From: Tranzscheliella williamsii
Taxonomy: Eukaryota > Basidiomycota > Ustilaginomycetes > Ustilaginales > Ustilaginaceae
Reading direction: 5' to 3'
Length of the DNA: 64,000 nucleotides
Assembly (NCBI GenBank): GCA_023212725.1
Contig: JALBYF010000052.1
Span: 1 to 64,000 of the forward strand
Position numbers and translations under genes: made by a program. Shown here piece by piece: positions 32,415 through 40,937 of the stretch. The notes beneath the pieces were generated by a model. The model was given only the letters and a program-made list of their open reading frames with translations, did no database searches and had not been told where the DNA came from. Within the stretch, counting starts at the first letter, position 1; the number at the start of each line of letters is the position of its first letter.

Positions 32415-33407
32415 CTAGCGTGGGGCATATCCGGAGCGAGGCTGTGCATAAGGACCGCCGGGGGGCCCGGGAGGCGGCTCACGGTGCATGTTGGGAGGCG
32501 GACCGGCAGGGTACCCGGGGGGAGGCCCTGCGCCGTAACCCGGTGGCGGACCCCTATTCGTATATGGGCTGCCCCCGCTCACCATCGTAGGCGGCGGACG
32601 CGAGTATGGTCCGTTGGGCGGAGGGCGCGAGTAGTTGGGCGGCGGTCCAGCATCTCTCGGGGGCCCGCCAGGTGGTGGGCCATAGCGACCAAACCCGCCA
32701 GCTCCCGGACCCGGGCCGCCGCCCATCGGCATCGGTGGAGGTCCTCTTGAACTGAATGCTGTCAAGGTCGAAGCAAGCAGACATCAACAAGCAATGATTA
32801 GCAAGAGCACTTCGCCAACACGCTTGTAAGCGATCCACCTACCTCGATCTGATGTGCCGCTGAGCGGACCTGCGCCGAAAGTCATGAATGACGAGCCTGC
32901 AGGTTGCAGCAGATCGCGTGGCTTCTCGATACCCCTGCTATCATACTTGCGTATCAAGCCATCGATCACCTGCTGTACTTGAGCTGAATCCAGATCTGAA
33001 TCGACGCGAGAAGCAACAAGATATGTATACGGTGGGAGTCAGCAGACAGCGAAAGGAAGATGGCTAGTGACGTGTCGCATGGCACTTACTTTGGTAGTAT
33101 TCGCGAACGTTTTGAAGGTGGTTACGACCGCTGTTATGGGCCTTTCGCACTGTAAGTTGGGCCGCAGTCGGATGTTTCAGCACAGTGGACGGAACATCGT
33201 CGTGTCGCTTGCCTCGCTCCGGAGTCGGCTTACCTGAAATCGAGTCGTGCGTTAGGAAGACATCGCAATAATCTAGCAAAAGGAAGGAACATGACGGAAC
33301 AACGGGCCCGGAAGGCAGGGGTAGCGATCATGTTAGCAAGCATTAGCAGTAACTTGAACTGCAACCGTACTTGTCTGTTCCTGCTCACCGCAATAGTGTT
33401 TGCCCAT
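32415..33407 (-). CDS. YHC1: U1 small nuclear ribonucleoprotein C
   Basis: Five exons: 33407-33389, 33272-33234, 33149-33090, 32995-32843 and 32758-32415. Introns of 116, 84, 94 and 84 nt are all phase 1, with donors GTGAGC, GTAAGC, GTAAGT and GTAGGT. The spliced protein is 204 residues. U1-C is a U1 snRNP component that helps the particle hold the 5' splice site. The U1-type C2H2 zinc finger is assembled from the first three exons: [17 protein letters not shown], then [15 protein letters not shown]. The first two Cys and the two His have the family spacing, followed by REYYQ and the helix [13 protein letters not shown]. The C-terminal 115 residues are Pro/Gly/Met-rich, as in other U1-C proteins. 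Every exon junction restores conserved residues, so the model is secure even though no single frame shows the protein. Confidence 0.93.
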
Positions 33408-34069
33408 CCTGATGAGGTCTAGTCCCCTGCACTAGGAAGCAAAGCCGTCTTCTATCTCGGACCGAGGCGACACAACTTGACCGTGGAAGCTTCGGACAAA
33501 GGGGCCCGCTGAGAGCCCTTCGGTTGAAACGAGGGGACGACCTGCAAGCTGAAAGCGTCGGCAGCAGAGCGGATAGCGATGTGAGAAGGAGGTAGGTAGC
33601 AAGGCTAAGTGGAACTCGCTGAGCGTCCTGAATCTTGGCCATACTGCATCAGAAGAACGCGGATTGAAAGCGGTCCCGAACACGCAAGCGCTCTAACACG
33701 TTAAACCTCCAAGCTTGGCTCACCTCTACACACTCGAAATGTGGCGGCTGGCTCAGACTTGCCCATGCCGTGTGAAAGGTCTCAGTCGGCAGACATATTC
33801 AATTCACATTGTGGTTGTTGACTGGGCAAGCAGGGTCGGCGGCGCCGGATCGCACCTGTCGAGTAGATTGCGACGTCGTCGCTCTAACTTGCATTACAAG
33901 CGCTCGATTCCCGAACGCTGATACAGGAAGCACGGATGACAATGATGGAAATCTACATCCCGAGCAGAGAAAGCAGTTACAGTGGGAATGTGTGCAGAGA
34001 GAGGTGAAAAGAGCTAACCGGGACCGAAAGGCTTCTACTGCTTGCAAAAGCGGGCCGAAGCCATTGGCT
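33408..34069. other. Intergenic, no gene seen
   Basis: Contains the U1-C promoter (immediately right of 33407) and the 3' flank of the polyprenyl synthase gene. Open frames are short and without domain signal. Confidence 0.45.
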
Positions 34070-35749
34070 TTATTTGACGCGCTTGATGACCTGCTCATTC
34101 AGCGTGATCAGGGCCTGCTTCGCTTCGCTATCTGGCAAGACGTCGAGGCAGTCCATGGCCCGCTTTGCGTGCTCCTTCGCCAGTTCTGCCGTCCTGTGAA
34201 GGCCGTTGCTCCGGTCGACGAGGCGCAGCATCTTTTCGACATCCCCAGCGCCCTCGAACCGCCTGGCTACAAGTTCGTGGATGCCCTCAGCTGGCAATTC
34301 CTGCCAGGCATAGAGGACGGGTGCAGTCGCCAATCCTAATCGCAGGTCCGCTCCGCCCGACGGCTTTCCAAACGCCGCTGAGTTGGTCTGGAAATCCAAC
34401 AGGTCATCGACAAGCTGGAAGGCGATGCCCAAGTTGCGGCCGTATCCGTAGGCGGCGTCCCTAATCTGAAGCATATGCTCAGCCACAGTGCTGGGCAGGC
34501 CTGCCTTTGCAACCGCATCCGCTCCACAACCACCCAAGATAACCGACGCCCTAGTCGATTTGGCGATCAAAGCAGCTGTTTTGAGATAGGTCTTTTGCAG
34601 ATAAAGAGAGAAGTGAGCGGGCGTAGGGCCATGTGCGGCAGAAGTGTCTGCCGACTCGGCTTTTCGAATCGCTTTATCGGCCTCAGCCGCAGAGAGACCA
34701 ATGTTGTGAGCAGAAAGCCCCTCGGACTCCCAAAACACGGCATGGCTGCTCTTGCCGGCTGCTGGATCGGCAGATGCGGAGGCTTGCGATTTGAGCTGCA
34801 TGACTTCGCCTTCGACCAGATTAGCAATCACGGTAGCAAGGAGCTCCACCACTTCGTTGTCCCTTAGCCGAGCAAGGGCGACAGACGCGCGACCTAGCAG
34901 GAAGTCACCGCCCAAGATGCTGAGCTTATTGCCAAATGCCGATGGAGCAGAAGGTGCACCTCTGCGTAACGACGAAGCGTCGATAACATCGTCATGGAGT
35001 AACGAGGCGACGTGAATCATCTCGGTGATTTCGGCCAGTCGGCGTTGCGTCGGTAGGATGGCGCCCGACTGCGTGAGTAGCGTGGATGCCGTCTGCCCGG
35101 CAGCTGCGGTTGTTTTAGCGTAAGGGGTGGTGTGGAGCGTGCCTTCGATGGCCTCCATATGGGGATTGAAATCGTTGAGGACGCTTCCAGGCGACAATGG
35201 TTCGTTGATGCCCATGTCACGCTCTATTGACTTGCCTGTGTCGTCTGACGACCTCGAGTTTTGCGTCTGAGAAAGCAGCTCTGTGTAAAGTGGAGACAGA
35301 CCGTTGGTAGCCTTGCTCATTAGAAGGACGATAAGCGGGCGAACGTGTTTGCCCTCCGCCTGAAAGTAATACTTGGCTATCGTGTCAAGACTCGGGTGGC
35401 CGGAACCCAGAAGTGAGGACACATTGGAGCGCAGTGAAGACAGCTCCGAGGAAACCAGAGCCAGAGGATCTTGTATAATCTGGGCGTCGTTTTTGCTTGG
35501 AGTCGCTGAAGACCCTGATTGCGCTCCAAAAAAGGATGCGGCCGAAGAGAAAGAAGAAGATGACGATGTGGACGCTGATGAGGAAGGTGGCAAATGTCCG
35601 AACTGGTCTTGAACAATGCTCTTAGCCTGGTCTACAGCAGCAGCCCACGTCGATTGAGGCCTGCCTCCAAGAGCATAGCGATAAGCAGCATTCCGCGCAT
35701 AGTTGGGCCGAAAAAGCCCGGCTGATGCTGGACTGAGCCTTGCTGGCAT
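34070..35749 (-). CDS. COQ1: Mitochondrial polyprenyl diphosphate synthase (ubiquinone side chain)
   Basis: Encodes 559 residues in one exon. Coq1 condenses isopentenyl diphosphate units to make the polyprenyl tail of coenzyme Q in the mitochondrial matrix. The frame is open further upstream but has no ATG there. ATG 35749 gives an Arg/Ser/Ala-rich amphipathic start (MPARLSPASAGLFRPNYARN) fitting a mitochondrial presequence. The first Asp-rich motif is LLHDDVIDASSLRRG (about residue 252) and the second is FQLVDDLLDF (about 447). Other landmarks are KHVRPLIVLLMS and GGDFLLGRASVALARL. A Ser-rich stretch (residues 50-80) and an insertion around residues 330-365 make it longer than yeast Coq1 (473). 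Chain length cannot be read from the sequence. Divergent from the bL9-BolA gene. Confidence 0.93.
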   Translation of the reverse strand: MPARLSPASAGLFRPNYARNAAYRYALGGRPQSTWAAAVDQAKSIVQDQFGHLPPSSSASTSSSSSFSSAASFFGAQSGSSATPSKNDAQIIQDPLALVSSELSSLRSNVSSLLGSGHPSLDTIAKYYFQAEGKHVRPLIVLLMSKATNGLSPLYTELLSQTQNSRSSDDTGKSIERDMGINEPLSPGSVLNDFNPHMEAIEGTLHTTPYAKTTAAAGQTASTLLTQSGAILPTQRRLAEITEMIHVASLLHDDVIDASSLRRGAPSAPSAFGNKLSILGGDFLLGRASVALARLRDNEVVELLATVIANLVEGEVMQLKSQASASADPAAGKSSHAVFWESEGLSAHNIGLSAAEADKAIRKAESADTSAAHGPTPAHFSLYLQKTYLKTAALIAKSTRASVILGGCGADAVAKAGLPSTVAEHMLQIRDAAYGYGRNLGIAFQLVDDLLDFQTNSAAFGKPSGGADLRLGLATAPVLYAWQELPAEGIHELVARRFEGAGDVEKMLRLVDRSNGLHRTAELAKEHAKRAMDCLDVLPDSEAKQALITLNEQVIKRVK

Positions 35750-36287
35750 AGTGGCCAACGCTGTGCTCTGTGGCGGACAGGAAGCCGTAGCCGAAGGTCT
35801 AGCGGAGAAGACGATGATGAAGAAGAAGGCAACTGCAGGGCGGGTTGCACAGAAGATGCAAGGCGCGAAGAATGTTGTATATCGCCGGATGTCAAACTGA
35901 GTCAGCACAACAAGGTCTACCTCACTTTAACAGACGCGTAAAAGGGTCAGTAAGAGAGGAAGCACGAAGACCGTAGCGAAAACATTCCGCCCAAATCACA
36001 ATCACGGGTCGATTGTGATTTACAATTGAATCGATCACGGTGCGTGGCTAAACAAGTGAGTGGAAGTTTAACATGGTTCCCAGTTTCATCGTTGTCGTCT
36101 CGGTCAGATTCGCGCGAGAAGGATGGTGCGGGAGAGAGAAGGCTTTACTTGCACGGCAGAAAAAGTGGGTGACGGCCATTCTGATCTCGAGAGCTACCTC
36201 TACCTAACCACCTCGTCCAGCCTCCACCGCCATCTCAACCCTGCCCGAACACTTTCGGTTGTCGGCACCAAAGGTCTCCACTCCGAC
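35750..36287. promoter_or_regulatory. Shared divergent promoter region, COQ1 and bL9-BolA
   Basis: 538 bp between two outward-facing genes whose products should both be mitochondrial. The sequence around 35990-36040 has an interrupted inverted repeat, CAATCACGGGTCGATTGTG and ATCGATCACGGTG. No known factor site was assigned. Confidence 0.4.
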
Positions 36288-37585
36288 ATGAGACCTTCCA
36301 GCCGCTTGCCCTTCGCACAAACCGTAAGCACCCATACGTAGCCCTTTATGATTGGTGCATCTCTACGCAGCTCTGACCATGCGATTTACTTTGTCATCGC
36401 CAGGCTCTTTCACTGTCGCAAAGGAGGCTCGTACGGGTACAGCTGCAAACAGAGATCCCAGGGCTTGGTCGCGCTGGAAGCATTGTTCTTGTCCACCCTG
36501 GTCGCATGCGAAACGACCTGCTTCCTTCCAAGAAAGCCGTCTATCAGCCACTCCCTACGCCCTTTTCTCTTTCCGCCGAAAAGCTTAGATCTTCCGTGCT
36601 GGACTCGCAGCTGGAAGTAGCGCAGGCACGCATACAAGCAGAAAACGCCCGGGAAGCTCTTTTCAAAGAACTGGGACCTGTCCAGCTCCTCAGCCTTCGA
36701 CGAAAGCTCGAAGCGACGCCCCCTGTCATCCTCTCGCGCTTGACGACCACCAAGTTTCGACCACAAGACGCCTCCGCTGCTTCTGAGCTTCCGAAACCCC
36801 CGCTCACCATCCAAGGTAGTATCTCGAACCAGGACGTTGTCCAATTCCTGCACCAAAACGGCGCGTTCGACCTCGAGACAGACTACAGCAGCAGCGGTCA
36901 ACCTGTCGAGCTCCATCGATTGAGCCTGGCTCAGATCTACACAGCCTGCGAATTCACACTGGTTGCTGAACAGGGCACCGCAGCAGACGCCGTTGACAAG
37001 CTCGGCAGGATTAAGCAGACCGGGAAATACAGCCTGGTTGCCCATATCTTGTCTTCCAACATCCGCGTAAGAATCCCCCTTATCGTACGCCCTGCCGCCT
37101 CCTCAACCGCTGCTGCTTCTAGCGTCGGTACGATGGCCTCGTCGAGCGGTATGTCTGGCAGTGGTGTTTCGAACTCTACCACGGTCAACCAGATCCGTGG
37201 CTTCGCTACACAGAGGTCGGGCAAGCCCACGACCATGGAGGCTTCTATGCGAGACAAGCTCGAGGCGGAGTTCGGCCCGCAGGTCGAGGTCTACATCCGC
37301 AACGATTCGAGCAAGCACGCCCATCACGCGGCAATGGCCGCGCAAGGAGGCGGCAATGGCGAGACCCACTTCTACGTGCACGTCATCTCGGATCGCTTCA
37401 CCGGGCTTACCCAGATCAAGCGCCACCGAGCCGTCAATGCGCTGCTCCAGGACGAGTTCGACCGCGGCCTTCACGCGCTGAGCCTGCGAACCAAAACGTT
37501 TGCCGAGGAAAACAAACAGCCTGCTGCCGCTGCCGCTGCCACCGGCACGGCGGCGGAGCAGGAGACGACCAATGTGAGCATTTGA
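36288..37585 (+). CDS. Fusion of mitochondrial ribosomal protein bL9 and a BolA domain
   Basis: Two exons, 36288-36323 and 36404-37585. The 80-nt intron is phase 0, donor GTAAGC, acceptor CGCCAG. The protein is 405 residues. It begins with a basic presequence (MRPSSRLPFAQT, then ALSLSQRRL). The bL9 N-domain follows: VRVQLQTEIPGLGRAGS, VLVHPGRMRNDLLPSKKA. A helical linker and a bL9 C-domain come next (residues about 115-240: ISNQDVVQFL, GKYSLVAHI). After a Ser-rich linker with RGFATQ (about residue 277), a complete BolA domain runs from about residue 294. It contains MRDKLEAEFGPQVEVYI, the SKHAHHAAM loop, GGGNGETHFYVHV and the invariant His in IKRHRAVNALL, ending in HALSLRTKTFAEE. bL9 is a large-subunit mitoribosomal protein. 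BolA proteins help mitochondrial Fe-S delivery with monothiol glutaredoxins. The frame between them is uninterrupted. Whether the mature product stays fused is unknown. Confidence 0.88.
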
Positions 37586-37651
37586 ACCCGCTGCCGCTGC
37601 GCACGAGCTAGCTGGATGTAATCTACCCGCTTGTTTTCTTGCCGCTTCGCA

Positions 37652-38135
37652 ATGGTGTCGAGATGTTTTGAGGCGGTAGCCGTAAGGGCGCGATGTCTGA
37701 TACCTCTTGCGTTTGGCTGGACTTGTACAGGGGCCGGCAATCGATGGGACGCGATGCGCGGCGGAGGGGGATGGGTCGCTGTGGACGGCGCCGCAGTCGG
37801 TGGAGAGCCCGACGTCGCCGCTGGCGGCGGGCCACGTGGGGCGGGCGGCGGGCGGCGTTTCCCAGCAGGCGCGCGACAAGTTCTTCCGTCGCGCGACCAA
37901 GGGCGACGACCTGGCACCCAGCCACCGCCAGAACCTGCTCAACGTCCTCGGCGCCGTCCTGGCCACGGCTGCAGGCACCTACATGGTCCTCTTTGCCGAC
38001 TTTGCCACGCCGGGCGCCGCCGACAACTGCTTCACGCCCCTCCGTGCGCTCGTCTGGGGCCCTTCCGCCCGCCACCCCTTCTCCGACGCCTCCCCGCCCA
38101 CCCAGCACCCCACCTCCGTCGCACCGCCCAGCTAA
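37652..38135 (+). CDS. Unrecognised small membrane protein
   Basis: I do not recognise the family. Proposed exons are 37652-37681 and 37731-38135, with a 49-nt intron (donor GTAAGG, acceptor TGTACAG, phase 0). The product is 144 residues. The second exon has strong C-ending codon use. It encodes RDKFFRRATKGDDLAPSHRQ followed by one hydrophobic helix (NLLNVLGAVLATAAGTYMVL), then FADFATPGAADNC and a Pro/Ser-rich tail. This layout (basic arm, one helix) would suit a small mitochondrial or ER membrane protein. It begins only 66 nt after the bL9-BolA stop codon on the same strand, so its promoter would lie inside that gene or the two share a transcript. The first exon is the weakest part of the model. 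Confidence 0.55.
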
Positions 38136-38297
38136 GCACACCTACCCGCACACACCCTGCCACACCGCCCATGTCACCCGCCTCGATCTCACATACACGC
38201 GTGGAGTTATCCGGAGTGGACGTGCTTAAACGCGCTTGCTTGAGGACCGGCGGCAGAAGTGCACTCGAATGATACTGAATCAGGGGGACGATCTTAC

Positions 38298-39572
38298 TCA
38301 TGCGGGTGCAGGCTGCTGTGCGGCAGCGCGGATCTGCTTGAGGCGCCAGGTGTAGAAGCGCCTGCGGACGGGGTCGGCGACGAGGAGGCGCTTGACGAGG
38401 GACTCGGCGAGGGCGAGTGCGGCGGGGATGTCATGGGCGGTGTCGGTGGGATGCGCAAGGGCTTGTTCGACCGAGTCGAGCCACCACTCGAGGGCCTGGG
38501 GCGGGGATCTGCCCTCCTGGTCGACGCTGGGGTCGCGCTCTGCCTCTGCGTTTGTGGAGACGAGTGTCTGGACGAAGGGAAGCGTGTCGCGCCGCCGCGC
38601 AGCCAGCCGCGGCGGCAGCGCGGCGTGCAGGCCGCGCAGGTAGTTCCACGCCGATGCGTTGTTGGGCGTTGTCGCGATGCTCTGCTTGGCAAACGCCAGC
38701 TCGAACTGCACCCTCTTGGCCAGCTGGTCCTGCCACGCTGTTTCCTGGCCGCCGGCATCCCCCGTCGCGCCGCCCAGCGTGCCTGTAAGGCCGTAGCGTG
38801 AAAAACAGCAGAACCAGCGGTGGTTCCAGGCAGAGTTGTTCCGGATGTCCTCCGCCAGCAGCTGGTCGAGGTAGTCCAGCTCGCCGTCCCAGAGCTCCGG
38901 AAACTGCGCCGCGCCGCGGCCCGCCGCAGCCGCGCGATTGGCGGAGGCACCCGGCAGCGAGAGCCCGCCGAAGTAGGCCAGCACCCAGGCGCGGTACGCC
39001 CAGGTGTGGTAGTTCTTGGCATCCCTGCTCAGGTTCTCGGCAACAAAGCGAAGCTCGCGGCTCGGATCGCCGAGCGCCGTTACCACCAGCTTGCGGTGCT
39101 GCCACACCTGGTAGCTCTTCATGTTTTTGTGCGCCAGCTCGTCGAGCCAGCCAAGCTCGGCCGAGAGTATGCGGTCGCGATCCTGCGCGAACGCCGGCGA
39201 GTGCACCAGAATGTTGGCCCGGTACTGCCAGATGGAGTAGTGGCTGGGGTTGAGCTTGATAAGGTGCTCGGTGAGCGCCAGGGCCCGCGGCGTCAGCTCA
39301 AGTCCAGACAGCGCGGTAGAGCCAGGCCCGGACGAAGCCACACACGACGAGGAGAGCGCGCGGTAGATGTCCATGGCGGAAGAGTACTCTGTGGCATACA
39401 TGATCGGACACATGGGCGACGCCGACTCGGCCTGATACACCGGCTTGACATCAGCCCATACCGAGCTGGAAGGATCAAACGGCAGATACGGCGCGCAGAG
39501 GTCCGCAAGGGCCGAGCTAGTTGCCCCTGCCGCCGCAGACGCAGGCATGCCATTCGCAGTCGCTGCAGTCAT
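38298..39572 (-). CDS. RAM2: Protein farnesyltransferase / geranylgeranyltransferase I alpha subunit
   Basis: Encodes 424 residues in one exon from ATG 39572. The alpha subunit pairs with separate beta subunits to prenylate CaaX proteins such as Ras and Rho in the cytosol. It has the tetratricopeptide-like PFTA repeats, each with a conserved Trp: HYSIWQYRANIL, SYQVWQHRKLVV, NYHTWAYRAWVL, NSAWNHRWFCCF and NASAWNYLRGL. The N-terminal YATEYSSAMDIYRAL is also typical. The first 30 residues are Ala/Ser-rich. Insertions are seen after WVLAYFGG and between the last repeats. Divergent from the HSBP1 gene, and converges with the small membrane protein gene. Confidence 0.95.
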   Translation of the reverse strand: MTAATANGMPASAAAGATSSALADLCAPYLPFDPSSSVWADVKPVYQAESASPMCPIMYATEYSSAMDIYRALSSSCVASSGPGSTALSGLELTPRALALTEHLIKLNPSHYSIWQYRANILVHSPAFAQDRDRILSAELGWLDELAHKNMKSYQVWQHRKLVVTALGDPSRELRFVAENLSRDAKNYHTWAYRAWVLAYFGGLSLPGASANRAAAAGRGAAQFPELWDGELDYLDQLLAEDIRNNSAWNHRWFCCFSRYGLTGTLGGATGDAGGQETAWQDQLAKRVQFELAFAKQSIATTPNNASAWNYLRGLHAALPPRLAARRRDTLPFVQTLVSTNAEAERDPSVDQEGRSPPQALEWWLDSVEQALAHPTDTAHDIPAALALAESLVKRLLVADPVRRRFYTWRLKQIRAAAQQPAPA

Positions 39573-39883
39573 CCTTGGCGGTCAGCACACCGTATGCTGC
39601 AGGGAAACCAGCTACTAGCGTGTCTGTAAAGTGGTCCGATTGGCGGTCGAAATGAGTGGCCTACGATCCTGGAAAGGCGGAATAGCGACTCGTGGACTTG
39701 TCTTCCCCGGGATTTAGCTGCGACCTGGCTACTCAGCATGCGTTGCAAGACAAAGGGGAGAAGCCGTCCCCAAGGATGGAGGTCGGTGGAGAGGACAAAG
39801 GGGAGCTGTCAGGAAGGTTGAGCTAACGGACGGTGTTAGATTGACGAGCATGCAGCCTAGCGGCCTTCACAACCCAGAGAACA

Positions 39884-39930
39884 ACACTCACACTCACACT
39901 CACACTCACACTCACACTCACACTCACACG
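39884..39930. repeat. (CACACT)n microsatellite
   Basis: Seven to eight perfect CACACT units in the 525 bp between the divergent RAM2-type and HSBP1 genes. Likely length-variable between isolates. Confidence 0.9.
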
Positions 39931-40096
39931 CCTACTCATTCACTTGCCACTCGCACTTGCACTCGTACCTTCACACACAACCACATCACATCGCGGATCC
40001 ACACTTTGCTCCATACGGCTCCGCTTTACTATCTGCTGTCTGTTGTAGCGAACCCATCCGGGCGGGGGCAGCAGCACGTTGTTGGTGAACAGGGCG

Positions 40097-40607
40097 ATGT
40101 CGAGCATGCGTACGCTTTCTCCTTCTGCGGCGGCGCCGCTTGCATCCGGGGGCGGGGGGAAGGAGGGCAAGGTAGAGGCGGGCAAGGGGGGAGGTTTGGA
40201 TGCGGTGGCTGGGGGGGCATTGGTGGGGGGAGGTGCGTCGGCGCTGTCGACGGACATCTCGTCGCCGCACCAGCTGATCGACTGGGTGGACACGCTGCTG
40301 GGCCAGCTGGAGACGCGCTTCGACGACATGAACGGCCAGGTGACCGCGCGAAGTACGTGCCGCCCCGTGAAGCCCGCTCTGCTCATCCCCTACTGACGCA
40401 GCTCACCCTGCATGCGCGCCCGCACAGTGAACGAGATGAGCTCCCGCATCGACGCCCTCGAAAGCTCCATACAAGGTAGGCACCCCCTTCGCCCAGCCCC
40501 CGCAACGCAACACACTCACTGACGCATCACCCCCCTCTACCAAAGACCTCATCAACGGAACCGCAGCCCCGCTCCCCTCCACTGCCAGCCAGGGCGCAGA
40601 GCTCTGA
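40097..40607 (+). CDS. HSBP1: Heat shock factor-binding protein 1 homologue
   Basis: Three exons: 40097-40352, 40428-40475 and 40546-40607. Introns of 75 and 70 nt (donors GTACGT and GTAGGC) are both phase 1. The protein is 121 residues. HSBP1 is a small trimeric coiled coil that in animals binds the HSF1 trimerisation region and takes part in WASH complex assembly. The conserved core spans the introns: QLIDWVDTLLGQLETRFDDM, NGQVTARMNEMSSRIDALE, then SSIQDLINGTAA. An N-terminal Gly/Ala/Ser-rich extension of about 55 residues precedes it, longer than in animals (whole protein about 76). The second ATG at 40106 is an alternative start. Its role in fungi is little studied. Confidence 0.88.
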
Positions 40608-40937
40608 CCCCTCGCCCATCCCAGCCCACCGCCCGCCGCTCGCTGGCCAAGCCGGCACACCCACAGAGGTACCTTGCAGAGAGGGTGCTAGCGTATGCTA
40701 GCGGGTGCCGTGTGGTCTTCGTACAGTCCCCGATGTATTTCTATCTTTCTTTGCGTCCCGCAGTCTCAAACAAGCAATATGGACCGACCCACCAGATTAC
40801 AGTTCCTGCTCGTTTCCATTACAAAGAGAGACTGACAACATCAACGCGCCAAGTGGCAGATGCGGGGCAAGACCGCGTTGCAGGAGAATGCTCGCGCGAC
40901 CGACGGTAGGAGGCAATCCGGCTAGAAAATGCGTCTT

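Noticed and set aside
34070..35908. COQ1 start further upstream at 35908
   Set aside because: That codon is GTG and the extra residues contain no ATG; ATG 35749 gives a plausible mitochondrial presequence.
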